Assembly (NCBI GenBank): GCA_945870455.1
Contig: CAMBSL010000008.1
Location: 1-50,697, forward strand
Direction: 5' to 3'
From: Pirellula staleyi DSM 6068
GTDB taxonomy: Bacteria; Planctomycetota; Planctomycetia; Pirellulales; Pirellulaceae
Length of the DNA stretch: 50,697 nucleotides
Below the pieces are notes generated by a model. The model saw only the letters and a program-made list of their open reading frames with translations. It did no database searches and was not told where the DNA came from. Of this stretch, positions 9,164 to 16,729 are shown in pieces (position 1 is the first letter of the stretch; each line of letters begins with the position of its first letter). The position numbers and the translations under genes are program-made.

Positions 9164-9309
9164 TAAGCACGTCCGCAACTGTTTTTCAACCCAATTAGCC
9201 GTTGGGCTCTAGCCCCGGTTTTCCAATTGCTCGACGTTCGTCGAGAACCGGGGCTATCGCCCTTCGGCTGTCAGTTTGTTTCACTCGAAGACTCATACCG
9301 ATGTGCTTA
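9164..9309 (+). mobile_element. MITE-like repeat, copy 1
   Basis: 146-bp element starting TAAGCACGTC and ending CCGATGTGCTTA. Inside is a long hairpin whose arms are TAGCCCCGGTT and AACCGGGGCTA. It matches the copies at 18987, 22193 and 41408 almost base for base. TA at both outer ends suggests a TA target duplication with terminal inverted repeat AGCACRTCSG. This copy has TCT in place of GAT in the left hairpin arm. It lies between two plus-strand genes and encodes nothing. Confidence 0.75.
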
Positions 9310-9466
9310 GCAGCGCTGGCAGCCTGTCCTACAAAAAGCCGCAAATATAAGTATTGTTCAACATGGTTCCACATTGGGCTAACGTCGGCGACTCTCGGCG
9401 CTATGTCTGCACTCCCGCACTTCTTCAGAGCCATCAACGCAAACGCCGAATGAGGAAATAAAACAT

Positions 9467-10372
9467 ATGCAACGCCGCTACCGTATCGTTGTTGGAATGA
9501 TCTTGAGCCTAACCACTCCAAGCGGCTTCGCACAAGAATCGAAAGATCAAAAGCCGATTGATGATCCGATTAAGATTTCGCTGTGGGACAACGACGCACC
9601 CATCGACGATATCAAGCGTGAGACGTCCGACGCTTGGATCACAGTGCATCGTCCGACCGAGAGCAATGGATCAGCGATCGTGATTTGTCCGGGAGGTGGT
9701 TACGGAGGCTTGGTTACCGGTGCAGAGGGGCATGGCATCGCAGCCTGGTTGAATCGGCATGGCATCACAGGCATCGTGTTGGAATATCGACTGCCAAACG
9801 GGCGATCCATGGTCCCATTGCTCGATGCGCAGCGAGCCTTGCGAATGGTTCGCAATCGTTCCGCAGAGTGGTCGCTCGATCCGAAGCGGATTGGCATCAT
9901 GGGCTTTTCGGCCGGAGGTCATTTGGCTTCTACAGCCGGTACTCACTTTGATCTTGGAAACCCGAATGCAAGCGATCCAGTGGAGCGGCAAAGCTGTCGT
10001 CCAGATTTCATGGTCCTGATTTACCCTGTTATCTCGTTCAATGAAAAAATGCATCGAGGGTCCTTGGAAAACCTTTTAGGAGATAACCCTAGCACAGAAC
10101 AATTGGAATGGTTTTCAAACGAAAAACAAGTCGCGCCCGAGACACCCCCCACCTTTTTGGCTCACGCCTTGGATGATCGAGTCGTCTCGTCGGATCATAG
10201 CAAAGCGTTCTTCGAAGCTCTCCAAGCCAAAGGGGTTGCGTCCCGCTACCTCGAACTTGCCACGGGTGATCACGGTCTCAACGGCTATGAAGGTCCCATG
10301 TGGGACGCTTGGCAGAAAGAATCCTTGGAATGGTTGGCCGCTTTGAAGGTGAGTCCGCGACCTGCGGATTAA
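9467..10372 (+). CDS. Secreted alpha/beta-hydrolase (acetylxylan-esterase-like)
   Basis: Serine hydrolase of the alpha/beta fold, close to the polysaccharide acetyl-esterase type common in planctomycetes. It has a signal peptide at about residues 1-23 (cleavage after GFAQ). The oxyanion-hole segment CPGGGYGG is at 74-81, the nucleophile elbow GFSAGG at 146-151 (Ser148), the acid residue in HALDDR (Asp236 or 237), and the catalytic His269 in GDHG. Length 301 is normal. It probably removes acyl groups from sugars in the periplasm; the substrate is inferred. It stands alone: a repeat element is upstream and a tandem repeat plus convergent apbE downstream. ATG 9467 is well placed for the signal peptide. 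Confidence 0.8.
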   Translation: MQRRYRIVVGMILSLTTPSGFAQESKDQKPIDDPIKISLWDNDAPIDDIKRETSDAWITVHRPTESNGSAIVICPGGGYGGLVTGAEGHGIAAWLNRHGITGIVLEYRLPNGRSMVPLLDAQRALRMVRNRSAEWSLDPKRIGIMGFSAGGHLASTAGTHFDLGNPNASDPVERQSCRPDFMVLIYPVISFNEKMHRGSLENLLGDNPSTEQLEWFSNEKQVAPETPPTFLAHALDDRVVSSDHSKAFFEALQAKGVASRYLELATGDHGLNGYEGPMWDAWQKESLEWLAALKVSPRPAD

Positions 10373-10406
10373 AAACGTTGCGGAACTGGGGTGATTGCGG
10401 CAGAGG

Positions 10407-10482
10407 GTTGCACCCGGCAGACGGAGTTGCACCCGGCAGATAGAGTTGCACCCAGCAGATAGAGTTGCACCCGGTAGACAGA
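10407..10482. repeat. Tandem repeat, 4 x 19 bp
   Basis: Four direct units of about GTTGCACCCGGCAGATAGA begin at 10407, 10426, 10445 and 10464, with a GTTG remnant at 10483. Units differ at one to three positions. The array fills the gap between the convergent esterase and apbE genes, 12 bp from the apbE stop. There are no spacers, so it is not a CRISPR array. Confidence 0.85.
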
Positions 10483-10494
10483 GTTGACTGCGGA

Positions 10495-11574
10495 TTATCC
10501 TTCAGCAAACCTACTTCGAATGGCTTGCGACTCCTCGTCTTTGCACAGGATGAGGACTTGAACGCCTGGTTTGAGGCGTTTGAGCGTTTGCAGCCAACCG
10601 GCAAGGTCGTTTTGTGTTCGGACGGAGGTTGCCGTTGCGATGGCGTCGGCGTCCATTGCATTGTCCGCGATGACGGTAACGCTATGGTGCCCTGAAACTC
10701 CTCTTAGAGTTTTCGGATCCACGATGTGACTGCTTTTTTTGCTATCGGTCGCCCCGATTTTGGTTTCGATCGGGTCCGGAAATCTCTGCCACCGATCTCC
10801 AGACGTCGCCACGCCGCGATGACTTAATCGCATCCTCATGAATTCGAGCGATTCCTGATTTGGGTCCGTGACGGGGACATCGATGGAAACGGGCCATCCT
10901 TGTGTATTGTCGGGTGCTTTACCCATCCGCATATTGCCAGACGCATTGATGTTGAACTGGTCGATTCCCATCTGCAAAAGCTCTTCGGAAATCTTGTCGA
11001 CCACCAAACCTTTGCCTATTGCACCGAAGTCCAAACGAACGCCAGGGCGAGTCGTTCGAATCGATCGTTTCGATGGGTCGATTGCAAGCAAATGCCAACC
11101 GCTTGAGGCTTGAGCCTGTGTCCATTGTTGGGGGGTAGCGGGCTTTCTTTGTCGACGAAGGCGAGTTGTCGCACCGAGGGCTGCATCGAACGCTCCGTTG
11201 CTCCAGCGATTCCATTGATCGCAAGCTAGAATGACATCCCAGAGATCCTCTGAAACCTGGACCCAATTCCCCGAGTCGGCTTGTTGGCAAGCCATCATGG
11301 CTTCGCTGCTGGGTTCGTAATCGCTCAAGATATTGACCCATTTATCCGCCACGGCTGTGGCTGCGGACAGAACCATTTGCGTTGAGTTCGAGCGACCGTC
11401 GTACCACCGCAGATTTATTTTGCTCCCCATGGATGGGAGCTCTGCTTCGAACCCTTGCAGAAAGTGGTTGGCTGCATCGGCCGTGTTTCGGCCTCTCCAC
11501 GGAACGATCGCCGTGCAGCAGCCGGCGAACATAGCTGCCAGGTATTGAATACTCCAACGACGGTTCATTTGCAT
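10495..11574 (-). CDS. apbE: FAD:protein FMN transferase (ApbE family)
   Basis: ApbE transfers FMN from FAD to a threonine of periplasmic flavoproteins such as Nqr/Rnf subunits, in a Mg-dependent reaction. Family motifs are in order: SMGSKINL (48-55), SDYEPSSEAM (84-93), SNGAFDAALG (125-134), DFGAIGKGLVVDKI (182-195), NASGNMRMG (210-218), ATSGD (256-260), SHIVDPKT (282-289) and NAMDADAIATA (305-315), which carries the metal-binding aspartates. The N-terminus is hydrophobic with a cysteine pair (CC at 19-20), fitting an exported or lipid-anchored protein. Length 359 is normal. ATG at 11574 and at 11568 (MNRR) are both possible. No Nqr or Rnf gene is in the window. Confidence 0.9.
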   Translation of the reverse strand: MQMNRRWSIQYLAAMFAGCCTAIVPWRGRNTADAANHFLQGFEAELPSMGSKINLRWYDGRSNSTQMVLSAATAVADKWVNILSDYEPSSEAMMACQQADSGNWVQVSEDLWDVILACDQWNRWSNGAFDAALGATTRLRRQRKPATPQQWTQAQASSGWHLLAIDPSKRSIRTTRPGVRLDFGAIGKGLVVDKISEELLQMGIDQFNINASGNMRMGKAPDNTQGWPVSIDVPVTDPNQESLEFMRMRLSHRGVATSGDRWQRFPDPIETKIGATDSKKSSHIVDPKTLRGVSGHHSVTVIADNAMDADAIATATSVRTQNDLAGWLQTLKRLKPGVQVLILCKDEESQAIRSRFAEG

Positions 11575-11684
11575 CCCATAACTATTTTCGAAAAATGCTT
11601 GACGGGGGAATCCAAAAGTTGCGACACTAGTAGCGTGCAGTTTGTCGACGTAAGTAGTCCTTTATTAGTTTGAGGTTCTTGGCA

Positions 11685-12131
11685 ATGAATCGAAACGTAT
11701 GGGAACTCAATGGCATGAAAATGTGCCTCAACCACAGTCAGTCTGGAATCGAGGAGGGCTTGTCCGAACTTGAGCATGACTTTCTCGCATGGATCGAACA
11801 TCCCCATCAGCGTGCAACGTGGAGCAAGTTGATGGAGCACTTGGTCAGCTTTCGATGGGTGCTCGATCAACATTTTACACGAGTGGCAGGTGAAGGATAC
11901 CTTGAGAATGTAGCCTGTCAGCGGCCAGGTCTCTATTCGGAACTCCGCGACATCGAGTGTTTGCAGTGTCGACTTATCGACCAGCTCGGCTCGACCATTC
12001 ATCATGTTCAAAACTACGATCCGCAGCGAGACGAGATCGCCGATATGGCGGAACAATTCCAGCGTTTGCATCGCGACATCCTCGAAGAAGAATGTCAAGA
12101 ACGTCAGCTTGTCGAACGAGGGTTGGCTTGA
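11685..12131 (+). CDS. Hemerythrin-like helical protein
   Basis: A 148-residue, all-helical protein whose layout resembles a hemerythrin HHE bundle: a helix with LEHDFLAWIEH, one with DQHFTRVAGEGYLE (HFxxEE-like), a third with ELRDIECLQ, and a last helix LHRDILEEECQERQ. Some iron ligands appear substituted, so oxygen or iron binding is uncertain. I preferred ATG 11685 to the in-frame TTG at 11670. The TGA stop overlaps the TTG start of cutA (TTGA), which supports coupled translation and argues for this strand over the 192-codon antisense frame at 11565-12143. The pairing with a CutA metal-tolerance type protein hints at a metal-related role, but this is inference. Confidence 0.65.
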   Translation: MNRNVWELNGMKMCLNHSQSGIEEGLSELEHDFLAWIEHPHQRATWSKLMEHLVSFRWVLDQHFTRVAGEGYLENVACQRPGLYSELRDIECLQCRLIDQLGSTIHHVQNYDPQRDEIADMAEQFQRLHRDILEEECQERQLVERGLA

Positions 12132-12457
12132 GCGAGACCGCAACCAAAGTTGTTGTGATTACGACAACCTTTCCGACGCACGCTGTCGCCGAACAGATAG
12201 CGTGCACCCTGGTGGAACAAAAAATGGCCGCCTGTGTCCAGATTACCGGCCCGATTCAAAGCATCTACTATTGGGAAGAATCGGTGAAGATTGAAAGCGA
12301 ATACTCCGTCAAAATCAAGATTGGGGCCATTCGACTGAACGAAGTTGTTGACTTTCTGAAATCGCATCATCCCTACGAATTGCCACAAATTGTTTGGGAA
12401 ACCGTTCAGGCCACGCCAGAATTTTCCCGATGGGTTGACCGCCAGAGCGGTTGTTAG
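12128..12457 (+). CDS. cutA: Divalent-cation tolerance protein CutA
   Basis: Small trimeric CutA1-type protein, linked in Escherichia coli to copper and divalent-cation tolerance. From TTG 12128 it has 109 residues, the usual family length. The hallmark region is present: KVVVITTTFPTHAVAEQIA at 7-25 and ACVQITGPIQSIYYWEESV at about 35-53, then SEYSVKIK and the C-terminal HPYELPQIV. The longer open frame from 11957 would overlap the preceding gene by about 170 bp. The TTG overlaps the upstream TGA. A gap of about 110 bp separates it from the cytochrome peroxidase gene. Confidence 0.88.
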   Translation: MSETATKVVVITTTFPTHAVAEQIACTLVEQKMAACVQITGPIQSIYYWEESVKIESEYSVKIKIGAIRLNEVVDFLKSHHPYELPQIVWETVQATPEFSRWVDRQSGC

Positions 12458-12565
12458 ACGTATTGACGCTTAGTTATACTTTTCCTTAAACGGTCTCCGT
12501 TAAAACGGTAATCGATCCTGCGGTTTTCTCAAAAATGTCAACGTCGATCATCATTAGGGATTCTT

Positions 12566-13810
12566 ATGGCAATGAAGAAGTTATTATTTCGCGCTAGTTT
12601 TGCTGTCACCGCACTGTGCTCGTTTGGACCAGCGACTCACGCAATCGATTCGGTCCAACTTGGAAAAGACGCACTGGCGGTAGGTATCCCCGGATCCGAC
12701 AAATTAACCGTCGCCGAAATCAAAAAATTCTTGGATAACCCATCCAATCACGTCGAGTTAAAGGTTTCTCTTCCGGAAGGATTGGCAGCTGGAGCGGACG
12801 CAATTTACATTCCAGAGGATAATCCACTAACACGTGCCAAAATCGAGCTTGGTCGCCAATTGTATTTCGATCGACGGTTGTCTGGGGACAACACGGTTAG
12901 TTGCGCGGACTGCCATAGTCCGGTAGCCGGTTTTGGAGCGAATACACAATTCGGAGTCGGAGTTCGCGGCCAATTGGGGAATCGGAACTCGCCAGTTTCT
13001 TTCAACCGCATCTTGAGCAAGGCCCAGTTTTGGGACGGTCGCGCAGGGAGCCTTGAGGCACAAGCGATCGGACCTTTGGCCAACCCGATTGAGATGGGCT
13101 TCACGCATGAGGGGGTCGTCAAAATGGTGACGGCCAAGGAGGGGTATCGAATCCAGTTCGAACGCGTGTTCGGCGGAAAGCCGGATATCGGCATGGTTGG
13201 CAAGGCCATTGCTGCTTTCGAGCGGACAATCGTCACCGGTCCAAGTCCCTACGATACCAACGAACCACTTCGGCGATTGTTCGAAGCGTTTCCGGAAGAG
13301 CTTTCGGACCTTCAGGAGTTGAAAACGGAGGACCCAGCCTTGTTCCAAAAATACACCGACTTCAAGGCGGCGGCTGACAAGAATCCGATGAGCGAGGAAG
13401 CCAAACGAGGCCGGACTCTTTTCTTCAATCAAAAGTCGAATTGCTCCGCTTGTCACGTCGGTGTCAATTTCGCAGACGAACTCTATCATAATTTGGGTGT
13501 TGGTATGCAAGCAGCCGAACCAGACTTGGGTCGGTTTACCCAAACCAAAGTCGAGAAGGATAAGGGTGCGTTCAAGACACCGACCCTTCGGAATATTGCC
13601 CAGAGCGGACCCTACATGCACGACGGAAGCCAGAAGACTCTTGAGGAAGTTGTCGAATGGTATGCCAAGGGTGGTCATCCCAATCCGTACTTGAGTGACA
13701 AGATCAAGAAGCTTGACTTGACCGCTCAAGACAAGGCGGACTTAGTGGAGTTTATGAAAGCGTTGACGGGTCCGTTCCCAACAATCGAAACAGGCCACCT
13801 GCCTGAGTAG
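12566..13810 (+). CDS. Di-heme cytochrome c peroxidase (MauG/CcpA family)
   Basis: Periplasmic di-heme enzyme of the cytochrome c peroxidase/MauG family, reducing hydrogen peroxide with electrons from small cytochromes. There is a signal peptide at about residues 1-27 (cleavage near ATHA-ID). Heme-binding CADCH is at 113-117 and CSACH at 293-297. Typical family segments include LGRQLYFDRRLS (95-106), NRNSPVSFNR, FWDGRA, and GAFKTPTLRNIAQSGPYMHDG near the C-terminus. Length 414 is slightly above the minimal enzyme because of an N-terminal extension of about 55 residues. Start is ATG 12566. It is monocistronic and convergent with the PQQ-propeller gene. Substrate (peroxide or a MauG-like protein target) cannot be told from sequence. 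Confidence 0.88.
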   Translation: MAMKKLLFRASFAVTALCSFGPATHAIDSVQLGKDALAVGIPGSDKLTVAEIKKFLDNPSNHVELKVSLPEGLAAGADAIYIPEDNPLTRAKIELGRQLYFDRRLSGDNTVSCADCHSPVAGFGANTQFGVGVRGQLGNRNSPVSFNRILSKAQFWDGRAGSLEAQAIGPLANPIEMGFTHEGVVKMVTAKEGYRIQFERVFGGKPDIGMVGKAIAAFERTIVTGPSPYDTNEPLRRLFEAFPEELSDLQELKTEDPALFQKYTDFKAAADKNPMSEEAKRGRTLFFNQKSNCSACHVGVNFADELYHNLGVGMQAAEPDLGRFTQTKVEKDKGAFKTPTLRNIAQSGPYMHDGSQKTLEEVVEWYAKGGHPNPYLSDKIKKLDLTAQDKADLVEFMKALTGPFPTIETGHLPE

Positions 13811-13926
13811 AGAGCGGGTTGGTAGTTTGGTAACGCCAGACGGTTTGAATCGCGCCACGATGATATCGTAGCGAAACGGTGTCAGTCGTCTGGTAAGTTG
13901 GATGCGGATGATTCGACTTTCATGTA

Positions 13927-13945
13927 ACGCTCGCGACGCGAGCGT
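13927..13945. repeat. Palindrome between convergent genes
   Basis: ACGCTCGCG A CGCGAGCGT is a perfect 9-bp inverted repeat around one base, in the 204-bp gap between the peroxidase gene and the convergent propeller gene. No T-run follows it on either strand, so it could be a small repeat unit rather than a terminator. The same gap holds CCAGACG near 13831 and CGTCTGG near 13889, which could pair over a longer distance. Confidence 0.45.
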
Positions 13946-14014
13946 AAAGGACTCAAGGACCGCGGCGGCGGTTAGACTAGTTGTCGATGAACCGGCGACG
14001 TTGAATCGAACCAG

Positions 14015-15283
14015 CTACTTCAGGTCAAAACAATACAACGCATCGCCGTTACCGCTGGATGTCCGGACGAAGAGATGATTATCTGAGAGTGCAGGTATCG
14101 CTCGAAAGACACCCTTCGGCAAGCTTGTTTTCCAAAGCGGTTCAAACTTCGTTGCGCTCGAAGGCAGGCACCAAAGTTGGCCATCGATGCCGCATACCAA
14201 AAGTTTTTGGCCAATCCCGATTGTGTGGCTGATCGGCATGTCGGGTTGCTTCCACACCAAATTTCCATCGTCTTCTCGGATGCACTTGTATGTGCCGCCT
14301 CCCTGATCTTCCCGACCATCGCTGCCAAATATCTTGCCATCCATGGCCACAGGCGAAGCGTACTGGCTGCTTATCTCAAATGCTTTGCGAACGATCTCTG
14401 CGGAAGACTGGCTGGGTCGAATCGTTAGTGAACCGATTCCGTAGCTGGCGGTCAAAAAGATGTTTCCTTGACTTGTCACGATGGGAGTCGCTGCATTTAC
14501 CGTGGGGCCACGTTGTCCGAAGGGAACTTTCCAGAGTTCTTTTCCAGTTTCAAGGTCGAGGCCAAGCGTCGCTAGCCTTGCGGGAACAACGACGACGACT
14601 TTAGTGTGTGCAGATGACGCAGTTGCCCCGAGCAGGATTGGTGATGCATAACTCGCGTCCCCCTTGGAAGCGGTCCACAGAGTCTTGCCATCGTTCAGCC
14701 CGACGCAGATGATACACGCCGACTTTCCGCCTGCATTCACGATCACACGGTTTTCAACAACCAGGGGAGTACTGCCTGCTCCAAAATAGCCATCGTCCCC
14801 TTCGTATTCCGATCGCAAGGATCTTTCCCACAGGATCGCTCCGTCTTTTCGCGACAGCAATGTGAGGTCGCCGGCGGCAGAGTAGACGAGGACACTTTTC
14901 TCTTGAATCGATGGAACACTTCTAGGCCCCTTATCGGGGTCGACTCCATCTCGATACTTTGCATTGAGGTCGCGGCGCCAAATTTCTTTGCCGGTGCTTG
15001 CGTCGAGCATGCGAACGCGATCGAAATCCTTGACGCGATCAAAGAGAATAACGTTGTTGCCTGCGATGGCAGGCCCCGCGTATCCTTGCCCAGCTTCAAC
15101 TTTCCAAATTTGTTTTGGCAAGCCGCTAAAAGAGTCTGGCAAATTACAGCTCGCGTCAGCCATCCCGTTTCGCGTTGGGCCAAGAATGCTTGGCCAGTCC
15201 GCGCGAACATCGGGAGCGAGCCATACGACATGCAGGAGGGCGACGACGAACGCAAGTCTCGACAAAGAAGCCATTGAAGCCAT
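14015..15283 (-). CDS. Secreted PQQ-type beta-propeller protein
   Basis: Beta-propeller protein built of PQQ-like repeats (related to BamB and quinoprotein dehydrogenase propellers), common in planctomycete envelopes. The repeats end in motifs such as LDASTGKEIWRR, LSRKDGAILWERS, VGLNDGKTLWTAS, LDLETGKELWKVP and REDDGNLVWKQ. A signal peptide is clear (LSRLAFVVALLHVVWLAP, then DVRA-DW). I start at ATG 15283 so that the n-region is short; the frame stays open to ATG 15319, adding 12 residues. A 9-base duplication at the start gives two MAS units. No quinone-ligand set for catalysis was recognised, so it is more likely a binding or scaffold protein. It follows mnmE on the same strand. Confidence 0.8.
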   Translation of the reverse strand: MASMASLSRLAFVVALLHVVWLAPDVRADWPSILGPTRNGMADASCNLPDSFSGLPKQIWKVEAGQGYAGPAIAGNNVILFDRVKDFDRVRMLDASTGKEIWRRDLNAKYRDGVDPDKGPRSVPSIQEKSVLVYSAAGDLTLLSRKDGAILWERSLRSEYEGDDGYFGAGSTPLVVENRVIVNAGGKSACIICVGLNDGKTLWTASKGDASYASPILLGATASSAHTKVVVVVPARLATLGLDLETGKELWKVPFGQRGPTVNAATPIVTSQGNIFLTASYGIGSLTIRPSQSSAEIVRKAFEISSQYASPVAMDGKIFGSDGREDQGGGTYKCIREDDGNLVWKQPDMPISHTIGIGQKLLVCGIDGQLWCLPSSATKFEPLWKTSLPKGVFRAIPALSDNHLFVRTSSGNGDALYCFDLK

Positions 15284-15352
15284 TGAAGCGCAGTCGTTCC
15301 AGCGAAATGAGGGAGTCATTGCTTTGTGAAAATGAAAAAAGGAGCTAAGGCA

Positions 15353-16729
15353 CTATTTGCCGATACAAAATCGACTGAACAATGCGTCGAGTATATCATC
15401 TGTGTACACCGTTCCGGCGACCAAACCGATTTCTTCTAAAGCTAATCGAATCTCACTTGCGACGATTTCGTCACCGCGTGACTGGAGCGTAGCCTCTTGA
15501 GCATGTGCGATTGCTTGAATGGCATTGGTGAGTGATGCCTGGCAACGGGCGGCTGTGATCGGTACGACTTGATTGACGCTTTCCTGACGCTCCAACGCCC
15601 AAGCCCGCAACGCTTGAATGAGTCGTTCTACACTCGCACGTTCACGTGTGCTCAGCATGAAGTCGCGTTGGGAGCGATGAAGGTTTGCACTTCGCCCGGC
15701 AATGAGATCGCATTTGGTATGGAGCAACCAAGTTTGTGTTTTTGGATTGTTTAGCAAATGAGAATCGGCCCAAGCCCCGGCGTCGCCATCTTCGACGGAC
15801 AAACAGTAAAGAATTAAGTCTGCTTGGTCGATTTGTTCGCGGGTAAATTGTTGAGCCATTCCGCGAGGTGTCGTCGAATCGGCTTCCTCAATTCCGGCTG
15901 TATCGAGAATGTCGATCTGAACTCCATCGAGATCGATCCGGATTCGAACATAGTCGCGGGTGGTACCTGGTTCGGAACTAACAATCGACACGTTTTGCTC
16001 TGCAATCGCGTTGACGAGCGAGCTCTTGCCAGCGTTGGGCGCTCCGACGATGGCAACTTGCAATTGAACCGTTTGGGCGGCGCGTGATTCCATTTGCTGC
16101 AACAAGGACTCAATCACGACGCGCGCAGAAGACAAACGATCGCTGATCTGAGATTTGCTAATAAACGCGATATCTTCATCGACGAAATCCAGTCCTGCTT
16201 CGATATCGGCGAGCAGATTCACAAGGGACCGTCGGAGTTCGCTCAGCGGTTGGGAAAGTCCACCTGCCAACTGAGACAAGGCAATGTTGAGGGATCGATC
16301 ATTCGCAGCGTGAATGACCCCCAACACCGCTTCGCACTGAGTCAGATCGAGCCGTCCTGCCAAGAAAGCTCGCAACGTGAATTCGCCTGGCTGAGCCAGA
16401 ACGGCACCGCACTCAATGAGCCTAGCTTGGATGGATTGCAAAACGATCGTGTTACCGAGGCAATGTAGTTCGACCGACGGTTGGCCGGTGTAACTCCGAG
16501 AATCTGGCCATACGAAAATATCGACCGGCAATAGCCCCAATCGATCCAAGCAGATTGTTTCCTGAAAGCGGACCGCTCCGTTCGAAGTCCACGTTGATTC
16601 GGGACGATTGGGAAACGCTTTTGCCGCCACAGCGACGGCATAAGCCCCAGTGACTCGGATCGCGCCACGAAACGCACCTTCGGAACCGGTCGCGATGGCA
16701 CAGATAGTGGACTCGGTATCAAATCTCAT
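15353..16729 (-). CDS. mnmE: tRNA uridine-5-carboxymethylaminomethyl modification GTPase MnmE
   Basis: MnmE (TrmE) works with MnmG to modify U34 of certain tRNAs. Numbered from ATG 16729, the tetrahydrofolate-binding N-domain opens with TICAIATGSEGAFRGAIRVTG (8-28). The G domain inside the helical domain shows G1 GAPNAGKS (229-236), a TTRDY switch (256-260), G3 DTAG (276-279) and G4 TKCD (338-341). The C-terminal FCIGK carries the catalytic-loop cysteine. Length 458 is normal. I rejected the frame's earlier in-frame start at 16792 because ATG 16729 overlaps the upstream TGA as ATGA. It shares an operon with the oxidoreductase gene upstream. No mnmG lies nearby. Confidence 0.95.
   Translation of the reverse strand: MRFDTESTICAIATGSEGAFRGAIRVTGAYAVAVAAKAFPNRPESTWTSNGAVRFQETICLDRLGLLPVDIFVWPDSRSYTGQPSVELHCLGNTIVLQSIQARLIECGAVLAQPGEFTLRAFLAGRLDLTQCEAVLGVIHAANDRSLNIALSQLAGGLSQPLSELRRSLVNLLADIEAGLDFVDEDIAFISKSQISDRLSSARVVIESLLQQMESRAAQTVQLQVAIVGAPNAGKSSLVNAIAEQNVSIVSSEPGTTRDYVRIRIDLDGVQIDILDTAGIEEADSTTPRGMAQQFTREQIDQADLILYCLSVEDGDAGAWADSHLLNNPKTQTWLLHTKCDLIAGRSANLHRSQRDFMLSTRERASVERLIQALRAWALERQESVNQVVPITAARCQASLTNAIQAIAHAQEATLQSRGDEIVASEIRLALEEIGLVAGTVYTDDILDALFSRFCIGK

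Noticed and set aside
10407..10482. CRISPR array
   Set aside because: The units are directly adjacent with no spacers and only 19 bases long; no cas genes are nearby.
11565..12143. Minus-strand 192-codon frame opposite the hemerythrin-like gene
   Set aside because: It overlaps the apbE start and lies wholly antisense; the plus strand has a helical-bundle pattern and a coupled junction with cutA, which the minus frame lacks.
12827..13729. Minus-strand 300-codon frame inside the peroxidase gene
   Set aside because: The plus strand has both heme motifs and a signal peptide; the minus frame is a codon-bias shadow with no family features.
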